DNA of 35,208 nucleotides from Burkholderiaceae bacterium. Its GTDB lineage: Bacteria; Pseudomonadota; Gammaproteobacteria; Burkholderiales; Burkholderiaceae_F. The notes beneath the pieces were generated by a model, which saw only the letters and a list, made by a program, of their open reading frames with translations, was not told the origin of the DNA and ran no database searches. This document shows, one piece after another, positions 8,994 through 21,907 of this stretch. The first letter of the stretch is position 1. Each line of letters begins with the position of its first letter. The position numbers were made by a program, and so were the translations under genes. Where the stretch lies: positions 1-35,208 of the forward strand of contig JANWXE010000167.1 in the NCBI GenBank assembly GCA_025055385.1, written 5' to 3'.

Positions 8994-10142
8994 GTGTGGC
9001 GGCTCGCGCCGTTTTATTTTGGTTACTTTGCCAATACCGGCGTCCTGACGACGTATTTTCCGCTTTATCTAGAGTGGCGCGGGCTCTCCGCAGCGCAGAT
9101 TGGCATCGTCATGGCCGTCGCGCAAGCCATGCGCGTGGTGGGCCCCACCATCTGGGGCTGGCTGGCGGACCGCTATGTGGCCCGCGAGTGCATTCTGCGC
9201 GCCACGGCCGCCGCCGCTCTGCTTGCCTTTGTGCCGATCTTAACCCCGGGCGGCTTCGCGCTGGTGCTGGCAGTGATGTTTGTCTACCACTTTTTCCTGG
9301 CCGCGCAGGCTCCGATGGCCGAGGCGATGGCGGGGGTACACCTGCAGCGGCGCCGAAACGCCGCTGCTCAGTATGGCCGGCTGCGCGCCTGGGGCTCGTT
9401 TGGTTTCATCGCCTTGGTGCTGGCCGCCGGGCCGCTGCTTGATGGGTTGGGTGTTGCGCTGACCCCGTATCTGGTCGTGGCATTAATGGCCTTGACGGTG
9501 GCTGCGGCCTGGTATGCGCGCGATGCGCGCGGACGCGAGGCGCAGGCGCCGGCGGTCTCGCTGCGCGCGCGATTGCGCGAGCCGCGCGTGCACTGGTTTT
9601 TTGTCTCGGCGCTGCTGATGGTGTTTGCGCATGGCGCGATGTACACGTATCTGGCGCTTTATTTGGCACACCTTGGCTACAGCAAGGCCGCCATCGGCGT
9701 GTTTTGGGTGCTTGGCGTATTGTTAGAAATCGGGCTGTTCTTCGTGCAAGGGCCACTGTTCGCCCGCTACTCGCTGTTTACGCTGCTGCAGGCAACCCTG
9801 CTACTTGCTGCTCTACGCTTTTGGCTGACGGCGCAGTTCGCACGTATCGTGCCGCTGTTGGTGTTGGCGCAAATGCTGCATGCGGCAACCTTTGCGCTGC
9901 ACCACAGCATCTGCGTGGTGACGATTCAGCGCTGGTTTCCGGGCCGCGCCGCCACGCGCGGGCAGGCGCTTTACATCAGCATTGGCTATGGAATCGGCGG
10001 CACCGCCGGCAGCCTGGCTGCTGCGGGGCTTTGGTCGTCGCTCGGGCCTGCGGGGACGTTTGGGGCGAGCGCACTGGCAGCGCTGGCGGGCTGGGGGGCG
10101 GCACGGGTGGCACGCCGGCACGAACGGCCAAGCGAGATCTAA
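8994..10142 (+). CDS. MFS transporter, HcaT / 3-phenylpropionate transporter-like
   Basis: LAPFYFGYFANTGVLTTYFPLYLEWRGLSAAQIGIVMAVAQAMRVVGPTIWGWLADRY and about 10-12 hydrophobic segments. Start uncertain: GTG at 8994 just after the aroC stop is preferred over the ORF-track ATG at 8892 inside aroC. Confidence 0.87.
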   Translation: MWRLAPFYFGYFANTGVLTTYFPLYLEWRGLSAAQIGIVMAVAQAMRVVGPTIWGWLADRYVARECILRATAAAALLAFVPILTPGGFALVLAVMFVYHFFLAAQAPMAEAMAGVHLQRRRNAAAQYGRLRAWGSFGFIALVLAAGPLLDGLGVALTPYLVVALMALTVAAAWYARDARGREAQAPAVSLRARLREPRVHWFFVSALLMVFAHGAMYTYLALYLAHLGYSKAAIGVFWVLGVLLEIGLFFVQGPLFARYSLFTLLQATLLLAALRFWLTAQFARIVPLLVLAQMLHAATFALHHSICVVTIQRWFPGRAATRGQALYISIGYGIGGTAGSLAAAGLWSSLGPAGTFGASALAALAGWGAARVARRHERPSEI

Positions 10143-10163
10143 ATCTAAAAGACGGGGCGTTCG

Positions 10164-11000
10164 ATGGAATGGAGAAGAAAAATCCCATCGTGGCGGTGGC
10201 TGCTGTGGGCTGCATGCGCCATCGCGGCCACGGTGGTTGGTTGTCAGACGGTGCAGACCACACGAGGCGGGGAAGTCGGTGTCGATCGGCCACAGCGCAT
10301 GTTTGCGCTGTTATCGCCGGCGGAAGTAGAAGCAGCTGCACGCCAGCAATACCTGCAGATCGTGCAAGGCGCTGCTCGCAAGGGCATTTTGAATCCGGAC
10401 GCAAAGCAGACTGAACGGGTTCGTGCGATTGCGCAGCGGCTTATCCCGCACACAGCGGTATTTCGCGACGACGCGCCGCGCTGGCAGTGGGAGGTCAATG
10501 TGTTGAAGGTCGATCAGGTCAACGCCTGGTGCATGCCTGGCGGCAAGATCGCCGTCTACACCGGCCTGATCGAGAAACTGGCTGTCAGCGACGATGAGCT
10601 GGCTGCCGTTCTCGGGCATGAGATTGCGCATGCGCTGCGCGAGCATGCGCGCGAGCGCATGAGCCGCCAGATGGGGACTGCCGTCGGCCTGAGCGTGGTC
10701 GAGATCCTGATGGGGGTGTCGCTGGGGGATGTTGGCCAGCTGCTGGCGCAGAGTATGTTCGTGTTGCCGAATAGCCGAGAAAACGAGCTGGAGGCCGACC
10801 GTATCGGCGTTGAACTTGCCGCCCGCGCCGGATACGACCCGCGCGCCGCCATCAGCTTGTGGAAGAAAATGATGACCAACGCGCGCGCGCAGCCGCCGCA
10901 GTGGCTTTCCACGCATCCCTCGCACGAAACGCGCATGCGCGATCTTGAGGCCGTGTCGCAGCGCGTACTGCCACTGTATTTAAAGGCCCGTAGCAGCTAA
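10164..11000 (+). CDS. M48 family metalloprotease, predicted lipoprotein
   Basis: Lipobox-like VVGC near the N-terminus, HEIAHALREHARERM (HExxH) and ELEADRIGVELAARAGYDPRAA. Confidence 0.93.
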   Translation: MEWRRKIPSWRWLLWAACAIAATVVGCQTVQTTRGGEVGVDRPQRMFALLSPAEVEAAARQQYLQIVQGAARKGILNPDAKQTERVRAIAQRLIPHTAVFRDDAPRWQWEVNVLKVDQVNAWCMPGGKIAVYTGLIEKLAVSDDELAAVLGHEIAHALREHARERMSRQMGTAVGLSVVEILMGVSLGDVGQLLAQSMFVLPNSRENELEADRIGVELAARAGYDPRAAISLWKKMMTNARAQPPQWLSTHPSHETRMRDLEAVSQRVLPLYLKARSS

Positions 11001-11009
11001 CGTGAACGG

Positions 11010-11738
11010 TTAGCCGAGCACCAATGCGATACGCGCCATGCGCCGCGTCAGGGCCGCAAGCGGATGATTGGCGCGTGTGGGCTCAAGCCGAAGCGTAACG
11101 AGTGCGCGCTCAGCTGCGCTCAGGCGCCGGTACAAAAAATCGCTTGCATTGCCAGGGTGCTCGGGCAAATAAAGCTGGGAGGCCAGCGCGGCGTGGCCGA
11201 TAGCCTGCACGCGCACGTGGATATGCGGTGTACGGCCGGGATAAGGCACGGGCTCAATGGTGCGAAAATGAAACACACCGTCGGCATCAGTGCGTGTTTG
11301 CCCGTAACCCTGAAAGTGGGGGTCGCGCTCAGAGTCGGCCCCGCCGTGCGGATGGTGGTATACGGCGTTGGCGTCGCATTGCCAAATCTCCACGCGCGCT
11401 TGCGCAAGTGGTTTTCCGCGGCGCGTCAACACACGTCCGGTCAAATACAGCGGCACGCCGCGCGTCAACACACGCTCGCCGTCCACCGTGAGAAGATCGG
11501 CGTCGGTCTCTTGCGGCTGCTCGGCGACGCTACGAGGGTAAAACGGGCCTAACGTCTGCTGCGGGGTGGGCGCCAGCAGGCCCGCTGTGGCGGCTGTCGG
11601 AGGCGTCGACAGCAGAGGTGCAGTCAGCAGCGTCGCTAGCGCGTGGCGGCGCTGCAGCAGGCGGGAATTGTTCGTGCGATCGTTAATTGGCACGTCGGCC
11701 GAAGCGCGGGGAAGGTAAGTTGCAACGGGTTCAGACAT
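11010..11738 (-). CDS. intradiol ring-cleavage dioxygenase-family protein with an N-terminal export-like segment
   Basis: GPFYPRS...[64 protein letters not shown] (His-x-His metal-ligand region). N-terminus [27 protein letters not shown] resembles a signal sequence. Confidence 0.88.
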   Translation of the reverse strand: MSEPVATYLPRASADVPINDRTNNSRLLQRRHALATLLTAPLLSTPPTAATAGLLAPTPQQTLGPFYPRSVAEQPQETDADLLTVDGERVLTRGVPLYLTGRVLTRRGKPLAQARVEIWQCDANAVYHHPHGGADSERDPHFQGYGQTRTDADGVFHFRTIEPVPYPGRTPHIHVRVQAIGHAALASQLYLPEHPGNASDFLYRRLSAAERALVTLRLEPTRANHPLAALTRRMARIALVLG

Positions 11739-11828
11739 GCCGTGTGCGCGAAGGTTCCAGCCAGAATCGTGCGGTGCGGTGGCATAATTTCAGCCCTTTA
11801 CCAAGCTTTTGCCATCTGCGCTGCAGCC

Positions 11829-13244
11829 GTGGCCAAGACCCTTTACGACAAATTGTGGGATGAGCACGTTGTGCATGTGGAGCCCGACGGCACGACGGTG
11901 CTGTACATCGACCGTCACCTCGTGCACGAGGTGACAAGTCCGCAGGCCTTCGAAGGCCTGCGATTGGCCGGGCGCAAGCCGTGGCGCACGTCCTCGATCG
12001 TTGCTACGGCCGATCACAACACGCCGACGACAGGCTGGGAGCGCGGGCTCGAGGGGGTGGCTGATCCGGTCTCACGCGAGCAGATTATCACCCTCGATGC
12101 GAACATTAAGGCGTTTGGTGCGGCGGCGTACTTTCCGTTTCGGGACCCCCGGCAGGGCATCGTGCACGTAATTGGACCCGAGCTCGGGGCGACCTTGCCT
12201 GGCATGACCGTGGTCTGCGGCGACTCCCACACCAGCACACACGGGGCGCTGGCGGCACTTGCGTTCGGCATCGGAACCTCCGAGGTCGAGCATGTCCTCG
12301 CCACGCAGACGCTGCTGACGCGCAAGTCGAAGAACATGCTGGTGCGTGTGGAGGGCGCATTGCCGCGTGGCGTCACCGCCAAGGACGTCATCCTGGCCGT
12401 CATCGGCCAGATCGGCACGGCCGGTGGCACCGGGTACGCGATCGAATTCGGCGGCTCCACCATCCGCGCGCTGTCGATCGAGGGCCGCATGACGATTTGC
12501 AACATGGCGATCGAGGCCGGCGCGCGGGCTGGCATTGTCGCCGTGGATGAAAAGACGATCGACTACGTCCGCGGCCGGCCGTTCGCACCAACAGGCGCCC
12601 TGTGGGACCAGGCGGTTGCTTATTGGCGCACCCTGCGTTCGGATCCTGACGCCGTTTTTGACCGCACGGTGCAGCTGGATGCTGCCGCGCTGAAACCTCA
12701 TGTAACTTGGGGTACCTCACCGGAGATGGTGACGACTATCGATGGCCGCGTGCCGGATCCGCGAGAGGAAAGTGATCCGGTGCGGCGTGCCGGCTATGAA
12801 CGGGCCCTGCAGTACATGGGGCTTCAGCCCGGCATGCCGATCACAGACATCCGCATCGACAAGGTCTTCATCGGCTCCTGCACAAACTCCCGAATAGAGG
12901 ATCTGCGCGCAGCGGCGCAGATCGTGCGCGGCCGGCGCATCGCGGATAACGTGCGCCAGGCGCTGGTCGTGCCGGGCTCCGGCACCGTCAAGCGCCAGGC
13001 CGAAGCGGAAGGGCTAAACAAGATTTTCCGCGACGCGGGCTTTGAGTGGCGCGAGCCGGGTTGTTCGATGTGCCTTGGCATGAACGCCGATCGCCTCGAA
13101 CCGGGCGAGCGTTGCGCGTCCACCTCCAACCGGAACTTTGAGGGTCGGCAGGGCGCCGGCGGACGCACGCATCTGCTCAGCCCGCCGATGGCCGCGGCGG
13201 CGGCGATTGCCGGACGCTTCATCGACGTGCGGCAAATGATGTGA
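11829..13244 (+). CDS. leuC: 3-isopropylmalate dehydratase large subunit
   Basis: Starts at GTG 11829 ([16 protein letters not shown]); the ORF-track start at 11643 adds a non-homologous extension. [48 protein letters not shown] and [11 protein letters not shown] are 4Fe-4S and aconitase signatures. Confidence 0.97.
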   Translation: MAKTLYDKLWDEHVVHVEPDGTTVLYIDRHLVHEVTSPQAFEGLRLAGRKPWRTSSIVATADHNTPTTGWERGLEGVADPVSREQIITLDANIKAFGAAAYFPFRDPRQGIVHVIGPELGATLPGMTVVCGDSHTSTHGALAALAFGIGTSEVEHVLATQTLLTRKSKNMLVRVEGALPRGVTAKDVILAVIGQIGTAGGTGYAIEFGGSTIRALSIEGRMTICNMAIEAGARAGIVAVDEKTIDYVRGRPFAPTGALWDQAVAYWRTLRSDPDAVFDRTVQLDAAALKPHVTWGTSPEMVTTIDGRVPDPREESDPVRRAGYERALQYMGLQPGMPITDIRIDKVFIGSCTNSRIEDLRAAAQIVRGRRIADNVRQALVVPGSGTVKRQAEAEGLNKIFRDAGFEWREPGCSMCLGMNADRLEPGERCASTSNRNFEGRQGAGGRTHLLSPPMAAAAAIAGRFIDVRQMM

Positions 13245-13254
13245 GGGGCCGCCG

Positions 13255-14975
<1,721 letters not shown>

Positions 14976-15019
14976 AGCGGCACGCTAGGAGAGGACTGAA
15001 CACGGCAGCGGAGATCGCC

Positions 15020-16147
15020 ATGAAAGTGGGCATTGTGGGTTGGCGGGGAATGGTTGGTTCCGTACTGATGGAACGGATGGTCGCCGAGCGAGATTTTGAG
15101 CTGTTCGACGCGGTGTTCTTCAGCACATCAAATGCGGGCGGGGCGGCGCCCGCGGTGCCGCGTGCATCAGCGACCCTGCAGGACGCCAACGACATCGCTG
15201 CGCTTGCGGCCTGCGATGCGATCCTGACCTGCCAGGGCGGCGAGTACACCGCGGCCGTGCATCCGCGGCTGCGCGCCGCGGGCTGGCGGGGCTACTGGAT
15301 CGATGCCGCCTCGACGCTGCGCATGAACGAGAACGCGGTGATCGTCCTTGACCCGGTCAACCGGCCGGTGATTGACCGAGCGCTGGCCGCGGGCGTGCGC
15401 GACTTCATCGGCGGCAACTGCACTGTGAGCCTCATGTTGCTCGCGCTGGACGGCCTACTGAAAGCAGATCTGATCGAATGGATCACGGCGATGACTTATC
15501 AGGCCGCCTCCGGTGCTGGCGCTCAGAACATGCGCGAGCTGCTTGAGCAGATGGGCTATGTGCACGGCGCGGTCAAGCATTTGCTGGCTGATCCAAACGC
15601 GGCCATCCTTGAGATCGATCGGCAGGTGACCGCCGCGCTGCAGTCGGAGGGTTTGCCGCGAGCCCATTTTGGCGTGCCGCTGGCCGGCAGCTTGATTCCG
15701 TGGATCGACAAGGATCTCGGCAATGGCATAAGCCGTGAAGAATGGAAGGGGGGCGCCGAAGCAAACAAGATCCTCGGCCGCCCGCCGATGGGGCAGCCGG
15801 GCGCGCTGATTGTCGAAGGCATTTGCGTGCGTGTCGGCGCGATGCGCTGCCACAGCCAGGCACTCACGATCAAATTGAAGCGTGATCTGCCGCTGTCTGA
15901 AATCGAGTATCTGCTAGGCAAGGGCAACCCGTGGGTACGGCTCGTGCCAAACAACCGCGAGGACAGCGTGCGGGAACTGACACCGGCGCGCGTGAGCGGC
16001 ACGCTGCAGATTCCTATCGGCCGCGTGCGCAAGCTTGCCATCGGCGCTGAGTATTTAAGCGCGTTCACATTAGGTGATCAGTTGCTCTGGGGCGCGGCCG
16101 AACCCTTGCGACGCATGCTGCGCATCCTTTTGGGCCGCCTCGACTAG
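15020..16147 (+). CDS. asd: aspartate-semialdehyde dehydrogenase
   Basis: [39 protein letters not shown] and [22 protein letters not shown]. Confidence 0.97.
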   Translation: MKVGIVGWRGMVGSVLMERMVAERDFELFDAVFFSTSNAGGAAPAVPRASATLQDANDIAALAACDAILTCQGGEYTAAVHPRLRAAGWRGYWIDAASTLRMNENAVIVLDPVNRPVIDRALAAGVRDFIGGNCTVSLMLLALDGLLKADLIEWITAMTYQAASGAGAQNMRELLEQMGYVHGAVKHLLADPNAAILEIDRQVTAALQSEGLPRAHFGVPLAGSLIPWIDKDLGNGISREEWKGGAEANKILGRPPMGQPGALIVEGICVRVGAMRCHSQALTIKLKRDLPLSEIEYLLGKGNPWVRLVPNNREDSVRELTPARVSGTLQIPIGRVRKLAIGAEYLSAFTLGDQLLWGAAEPLRRMLRILLGRLD

Positions 16148-16178
16148 ACGCGGCCGCGCACTGCAATCGACCGGAACG

Positions 16179-16198
16179 GCGGGTTTTTCTCCCGCTTT
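16179..16198 (+). terminator. weak terminator-like hairpin after asd
   Basis: GCGGG tttttct CCCGC followed by TTT. Short stem and short T run. Confidence 0.35.
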
Positions 16199-16288
16199 CC
16201 CGTGACTTGTGGCGGCATCTGAACTTGCTTGCCTAAGTGTCTGATGTTATGTTCGAAAACAGCTTCGAGCGCCTGCAGGGGGGCAGCG

Positions 16289-19210
16289 GTGGCATCTAAC
16301 AAGCAAGGGCGTGCACCAGCGCCCAGTGCACTGTTCGTAGCGATATCGCTCGCGCTAACAGCGCCGATGACGGAAGCTGCGGGGCTGGGCCGGTTGACTG
16401 TGCAATCGGCACTTGGGCAGCCGCTGCGAGCTGAGGTTGAAGTGACGTCGGTCAGTCGGGAAGAGGCCGGGACACTTTCTGTGCGCTTGGCGCCGCCATC
16501 GGCGTTCCGTCAAGCTAATCTCGAATTTAATCCAGCGCTGTCGGCGTTGCGGTTCGATCTGGAACGGCGCGGGGACAATACCTATGTCGTGCGCATCTCG
16601 TCACTGCAGCCGATTAACGAACCATATTTGGATTTGTTGCTTGAACTGAGCTGGGCAACCGGCCGCGTGCTGCGCGAATACACGGTATTGCTGGATCCGC
16701 CAGCCCTGCGTACTGCGCCTGAAGTGATTGCGCCGGTGACGCCGCCGACGGCGGCGCAGCCATCGGTGGCTGCGCCGCAGCCTAGTGTCGTCTCCCCACC
16801 CGCGGCGGCAGCAGTGGCGGCGCCGCCCGTGCCAGCGGCGCGCCAGACCCCTGAAGGCGGCGCGGCGGCGGCAGCCCCTGTCGCTGGCAGCACATATACG
16901 ATCCGGCGTGGCGATACGCTAAGCCAAATCGCGGCTCAGGTTAAGCCGCCAGAGGTGTCGCTAGAACAAATGCTGGTGGCGCTGTTTCGCGCCAATCCAA
17001 ACGCTTTTGTCGGCCAGAACATGAACCGCATGCTGGCTGGCCGCGTCCTGACCATCCCATCGGCTGCTGATGCCCTCGCAGTGTCGGTTGCCGAGGCGAG
17101 GCAAGAAGTCGCTGCGCAGAGCGCTGATTTTGCGCAGTACCGTAGCCGACTCGCACAAGCCGCGACGGCGGCATCTGCAGCCGACGTTACGGCGGCCGCC
17201 CCTGCCGGACAGGGGCGTGTTACGACGCGCGTTGAGGATAAAGCGGCACCGGCCAAGTCCGGCGACCAACTAAAGATTGCGCGCGTCGAGCCGTCGACAC
17301 CGGGCGCCCCAAGCAAGGCGGCTGATGATGAGGCCGTGGCGCGCCAGCGCGCGCTGAAAGAGCAGGAGGAGCGGGCCGCAGAGCTCAAGAAGGCAAACGA
17401 GCAGCTGAAGAAGGCGCTTGAGCTGCAAAGCAAGGTCGGCGCAGCGTTACAGCAGCAAGCCGAAGCGAAGAAAGAGTCTGAGAAGGGCGTTTCAGCGGCA
17501 ACGCAATCGGCAGCGCCTGCGGCAGCGGACGCTACGAAGGCCATGGCGCCGGTTCAGTCGCCAAAGCAGGCCGCCGAGGTGTCGAAGGCGGATGCGCCGA
17601 AGCCTGATGCACCAAGCGCCGAGCCGGCAAAAGCGCAGGCAACTGCACCAGCAGTGACGCCTGCGGCTGAGATCGCGCGGGTCGAGCCCAAGAAGCCAGA
17701 GCCTCCGAAAGCGGCTGCGCCTGCGTCAGCCGAGCCAGGTTTCTTTGATTTCCTCAAGGATTCGACGACGGCGGGCTTGCTTGCGCTGGTCGTCGCGTTG
17801 TTCGGCGCGCTCATTGGGCTGAACCTTTATCGCAAGCGCAAGCTGGACAAGGCCGAGGAGCAAAGCGCGGGCGAGGGATTGCGTGCGAACTCCCTCTTCG
17901 GGCAGACCGGTGGCCAAAGCGTCGACACCGGCACGACGAGCACCTTCAATTCCAGTTTTATTCCAGCGGCCTCGCAGCTTGATTCCAATGAAGTCGATCC
18001 GGTGGCGGAAGCCGATGTTTACATCGCCTATGGCCGCGAGGAGCAAGCCGAAGAGATTCTGAAGGAAGCGCTGCGACTGCAGCCAGATCGGCATGCGGTG
18101 CGGCTGAAGTTGCTTGAAATCTATGCGCGGCGCGGCGATAAAGCGAGCTTTAACGCGCTGGTTGAGGAGCTGCGAGAACGCACCGGCGGCGTTGGCGAAG
18201 AGTGGGAGCGGGCGGTGAAAATCGGCCGCGCGATGGATCCTAACCATCCGATGTTCGCAACGGCTGCGAATGCCGAGGTGTCTCGTGGTCCGACCACCGA
18301 GCTGCGTCTGACGCCCAACACCGGCGCGCCGCTGGGGGCCGCAGCGGCCGCAGCCACCACAGCCGGGCTCGACAAGACTCAGCCATTGATGGCCGAGACT
18401 GGGCTGCACCTGGCGCCTGAGTCGAAGCTCGACACCGCGATGCCGGTGGACACGCGCATGACGGGTGATACGAGCATGCCGCTGGATCGGCCGACGGCTG
18501 CGGACGCCTCAAAGCCGCCTAGCCTTGGCGCGGCCGTACCGTTGGAGGCTGACCTGCCGGCGGCAAAACCGGCGCCAACGGTGGAGGCTTTCAGCGGCCG
18601 TCCGGTGGAGCGAATCGATTTCGCCGCGCTGGACTTTGACCTGGGCGCGCCCGCCGAACCTGTAGCTGCACAGCCAGCTGCAGCAGTCTCGAAGGCAGAG
18701 GCGGCCCGGGTCGAGGCAGAAGCGATGCCGACGATGGATTTTACGTTCCCATCTACGCAGGCGTCGTCGGCGGCTGGCGCAGGGTCGACAGCAGGCGCGC
18801 GCATGACCATCCCGGACGTAGACCTCACGTTGCCGCCACTAACCAGCGGGCCTGTGCCGCCGCCGGCTCCGCAGAAAGAGCAGGTCGCGCGGCCTACGCT
18901 GCTGGGGGATGTCGGCGCATTGCCTGACGAGCAAGCCCCGCGCTTGACCTCAAACACGGATCAGGCGACTGTTCCACTGATTGACTTCGATCTAACCGGT
19001 ACAGACGTCGATCTAGGCGGCCGCCGCACCGAGACGCAGGCGGGCAGCCCGCTAGCGGCGCAGATGGCGACCAAGCTCGATTTGGCGCGCGGTTACATCG
19101 ATCTGGGCGTGAAGGATGGCGCACGCGAGCTGCTGGAGGAAGTGATGCGCGATGGTACGCGCGAGCAGCGCCAGCAGGCGGTCGAGCTGCTCAAGCAAAT
19201 CGAGGGCTAA
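16289..19210 (+). CDS. fimV: FimV-family peptidoglycan-binding (LysM) / TPR-like protein
   Basis: AAGLGRLTVQSALGQPLRAEVEVTSVSREE (FimV N-terminus), LysM YTIRRGDTLSQIA, long Ala/Pro/Lys-rich linker, one TM segment, C-terminal LDLARGYIDLGVKDGARELLEEVMRDGTREQRQQAVELLKQIEG. Start uncertain (GTG 16289 versus TTG 16229). Confidence 0.92.
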   Translation: MASNKQGRAPAPSALFVAISLALTAPMTEAAGLGRLTVQSALGQPLRAEVEVTSVSREEAGTLSVRLAPPSAFRQANLEFNPALSALRFDLERRGDNTYVVRISSLQPINEPYLDLLLELSWATGRVLREYTVLLDPPALRTAPEVIAPVTPPTAAQPSVAAPQPSVVSPPAAAAVAAPPVPAARQTPEGGAAAAAPVAGSTYTIRRGDTLSQIAAQVKPPEVSLEQMLVALFRANPNAFVGQNMNRMLAGRVLTIPSAADALAVSVAEARQEVAAQSADFAQYRSRLAQAATAASAADVTAAAPAGQGRVTTRVEDKAAPAKSGDQLKIARVEPSTPGAPSKAADDEAVARQRALKEQEERAAELKKANEQLKKALELQSKVGAALQQQAEAKKESEKGVSAATQSAAPAAADATKAMAPVQSPKQAAEVSKADAPKPDAPSAEPAKAQATAPAVTPAAEIARVEPKKPEPPKAAAPASAEPGFFDFLKDSTTAGLLALVVALFGALIGLNLYRKRKLDKAEEQSAGEGLRANSLFGQTGGQSVDTGTTSTFNSSFIPAASQLDSNEVDPVAEADVYIAYGREEQAEEILKEALRLQPDRHAVRLKLLEIYARRGDKASFNALVEELRERTGGVGEEWERAVKIGRAMDPNHPMFATAANAEVSRGPTTELRLTPNTGAPLGAAAAAATTAGLDKTQPLMAETGLHLAPESKLDTAMPVDTRMTGDTSMPLDRPTAADASKPPSLGAAVPLEADLPAAKPAPTVEAFSGRPVERIDFAALDFDLGAPAEPVAAQPAAAVSKAEAARVEAEAMPTMDFTFPSTQASSAAGAGSTAGARMTIPDVDLTLPPLTSGPVPPPAPQKEQVARPTLLGDVGALPDEQAPRLTSNTDQATVPLIDFDLTGTDVDLGGRRTETQAGSPLAAQMATKLDLARGYIDLGVKDGARELLEEVMRDGTREQRQQAVELLKQIEG

Positions 19211-19264
19211 CCAGCGTAGCGCGTTGGGGCGGGCGCGCCGTGTGCGCCGGTCCGTTGATTTTCA

Positions 19265-20050
19265 ATGCCCCGTATTGCGCTTGGTTTGCAATATGACGGC
19301 TCAGCGTTCTGCGGCTGGCAGACGCAAGCAAGCGCTTGCGCGGTGCAGGATGCGTTGCAGCGTGCGTTGCGCAACTTCTTACACGAGGAGGTTCAAATTG
19401 TGTGCGCGGGCCGAACAGACGCCGGCGTGCACGCGACGTACCAGGTTGTTCATTTTGACACCCAGCGCGTGCGACCGCTCGCTGCCTGGGTACGCGGTGT
19501 CAATGCGCAGCTGCCTGCAACCATTGCCGTGCGTTGGGCGCGGGTGGTACCGCCGGATTTTCATGCACGCTATTCCGCACGCGCGCGGCGGTATGACTAC
19601 TGGATCCTGAACGACCCCGTACGCGCACCCTTGCTTGTTGGGCGCGTGGGGTGGGTGTTCCGTCCGCTTGACGTGACGGCGATGCAGCAGGCGGCAGCCT
19701 TACTGGTCGGCACACATGACTTTTCCGCCTTCCGCTCGGCCGAATGTCAGGCAGCCACCCCCGTGCGCGAGTTGCGGCTGCTGACGGTGCAGCGGTACGG
19801 CACGCTGATCCGGGTGCGGGCTGTCGCGAATGCCTTCTTGCATCACATGGTACGCAACATCGTTGGCACGCTCGTATATGTGGGCCTTGGGCGGCAACCG
19901 CCCCAGTGGGCCGGCGAGGTCTTAGCTCGGCGCAATCGCGCGCTGGCTGCGCCTACCTTTAGTGCCGATGGTTTGTATCTGACCCACGTCGAGTACCATC
20001 CAGCGTTTGACCTGCCGGCGCCCCAGGATGTGCCGCCTCTGCTCACATGA
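19265..20050 (+). CDS. truA: tRNA pseudouridine(38-40) synthase
   Basis: RIALGLQYDGSAFCGWQTQ, VCAGRTDAGVHATYQVVHFDT and FLHHMVRNIVGTLVYVGLG. Confidence 0.97.
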   Translation: MPRIALGLQYDGSAFCGWQTQASACAVQDALQRALRNFLHEEVQIVCAGRTDAGVHATYQVVHFDTQRVRPLAAWVRGVNAQLPATIAVRWARVVPPDFHARYSARARRYDYWILNDPVRAPLLVGRVGWVFRPLDVTAMQQAAALLVGTHDFSAFRSAECQAATPVRELRLLTVQRYGTLIRVRAVANAFLHHMVRNIVGTLVYVGLGRQPPQWAGEVLARRNRALAAPTFSADGLYLTHVEYHPAFDLPAPQDVPPLLT

Positions 20051-20682
20051 TGCGCACACGGATCAAGTTTTGTGGAATTACCCGCGCGGTCGATCTGGAG
20101 GCCGCTGCGGCATCGGGCGCGGACGCAGTGGGTTTCGTCTGCTATGAGCGCAGCCCTCGCTATGTAAGCCTGCCACAGCTGCGGGAGTTAGCGCGCGCAC
20201 TGCCGCCGTTCTTGCAGCCGGTACTGCTGTTCGTCAACGCGCCGCCGACGCAGGTTACGGCTGCACTCGAATTGGTGCCGCAGGCGCTCTTGCAATTTCA
20301 CGGCGACGAGGACCCTGAGGCATGTGCCCGTCATGGACGTCCATTTATCCGCGCCGTGCGCATGCGCGACGGGGTCGATTTGTTAGACTGCGAACGGCGT
20401 TATGCACACGCTTGTGCCCTGCTGGCTGATGCGCCCACGCCCGGCTACGGTGGCTCGGGTGCGAGCTTCGAGTGGTCGCGGCTGCCGCCGCCCTCAGTGC
20501 GGCGCAAGGCGCTGGTGCTAGCGGGAGGGCTGACACCCGAAAACGTTGGTGCGGCAATCGGGCTCGTGCGGCCATATGCGGTGGACGTATCAAGCGGCAT
20601 TGAAGATGGCCCGGGTGTGAAGAGCGCAGCGAAGATGCGCCGCTTTGTGGCCGCCGTGCGGGCAACCGACGCCATTCAGTGA
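20047..20682 (+). CDS. trpF: phosphoribosylanthranilate isomerase
   Basis: [50 protein letters not shown] and [15 protein letters not shown]. Overlaps the truA stop (ATGA). Confidence 0.97.
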   Translation: MMRTRIKFCGITRAVDLEAAAASGADAVGFVCYERSPRYVSLPQLRELARALPPFLQPVLLFVNAPPTQVTAALELVPQALLQFHGDEDPEACARHGRPFIRAVRMRDGVDLLDCERRYAHACALLADAPTPGYGGSGASFEWSRLPPPSVRRKALVLAGGLTPENVGAAIGLVRPYAVDVSSGIEDGPGVKSAAKMRRFVAAVRATDAIQ

Positions 20683-20686
20683 GCCG

Positions 20687-21907
20687 ATGAAAGCTTACGA
20701 TCTTCCAGATGCGCGGGGCCACTTTGGGCCTTACGGCGGGATTTTCGTCGCCGAGACGCTGATGCATGCGCTCGACGAGCTGCGCGAGGCGTATCTGTAT
20801 TGGCGAGCTGATGCCGGCTTTCAGGCAGAGCTTGCGCATGAGCTAAAGCATTACGTGGGTCGGCCGAGTCCGATCTACCACGCGCGCCGCTGGAGCGAGC
20901 GGCTGGGTGGAGCGCAGATTTACCTGAAGCGCGAGGATCTGAACCACACGGGCGCGCACAAAATAAACAACACGGTCGGCCAAGCGCTGCTTGCGCGCCG
21001 CATGGGTAAGCGGCGCGTAATCGCGGAAACGGGCGCGGGCCAGCACGGGGTGGCCACCGCCACCGTTGCTGCGCGCTATGGGATGGACTGTGTCGTCTAC
21101 ATGGGAGCGGAGGACGTCGCGCGGCAAGCACCCAACGTGTACCGCATGCAGCTGCTGGGAGCGACGGTCGTGCCCGTGGAAAGCGGCTCCCGTACCTTAA
21201 AAGATGCGCTAAATGAAGCGATGCGCGACTGGGTCACCCATGTGGAGACTACGTTTTATATCATCGGCACGGTAGCGGGACCACATCCCTATCCGATGAT
21301 GGTGCGCGACTTCAATGCGGTCGTCGGGCGCGAATGCCGGGCGCAAATGCTAGAACTTGCCGGCCGGCAGCCCGATTACGTGGTTGCTTGTGTGGGCGGC
21401 GGCAGCAATGCGATGGGCATCTTTTATGAGTACATCGACGACCACGCTGTCCAACTTATTGGCGTGGAAGCGGCCGGTGAAGGCCTGCATACGATGCGCC
21501 ATGCTGCGTCGCTGCAGCGGGGGCGTCCGGGCGTGCTCCATGGCAATCGGACTTACCTGCTGCAAGACGAAGAGGGGCAGATTCTGGCGACGCATTCGAT
21601 TAGCGCCGGCTTGGACTACCCGGGCGTTGGCCCCGAACATGCTTGGCTAAAAGACACAGGGCGGGCACAGTACGTGGGTGTCACAGACGCAGAGGCGCTG
21701 CAGGCGTTTCACGACTGCTGCCGAATAGAAGGCATCATCCCTGCGCTGGAGTCCAGCCATGCGTTGGCTTATGCCGCCAAGCTGGCACCGACGCTAGCGC
21801 GCGATCGCATCATTTTGGTTAACCTCAGCGGTCGGGGCGACAAGGACCTCGCCATTGTAGCCGCCGCGGGAAAACCGACAGCCGGTGCGGGGCAGAAAGA
21901 CCGCTGA
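20687..21907 (+). CDS. trpB: tryptophan synthase beta chain
   Basis: [79 protein letters not shown]. Start at ATG 20687 (MKAYDLPD). Confidence 0.98.
   Translation: MKAYDLPDARGHFGPYGGIFVAETLMHALDELREAYLYWRADAGFQAELAHELKHYVGRPSPIYHARRWSERLGGAQIYLKREDLNHTGAHKINNTVGQALLARRMGKRRVIAETGAGQHGVATATVAARYGMDCVVYMGAEDVARQAPNVYRMQLLGATVVPVESGSRTLKDALNEAMRDWVTHVETTFYIIGTVAGPHPYPMMVRDFNAVVGRECRAQMLELAGRQPDYVVACVGGGSNAMGIFYEYIDDHAVQLIGVEAAGEGLHTMRHAASLQRGRPGVLHGNRTYLLQDEEGQILATHSISAGLDYPGVGPEHAWLKDTGRAQYVGVTDAEALQAFHDCCRIEGIIPALESSHALAYAAKLAPTLARDRIILVNLSGRGDKDLAIVAAAGKPTAGAGQKDR

Noticed and set aside
11643-11828. 62-residue N-terminal extension of LeuC in the ORF track
   Set aside because: The conserved LeuC start is [13 protein letters not shown] at GTG 11829; the extension overlaps the divergent dioxygenase gene and promoter region.
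16740-17740. Ala/Pro/Lys-rich low-complexity DNA within fimV as a possible repeat array
   Set aside because: No regular repeat unit; it is the usual disordered linker of FimV proteins.
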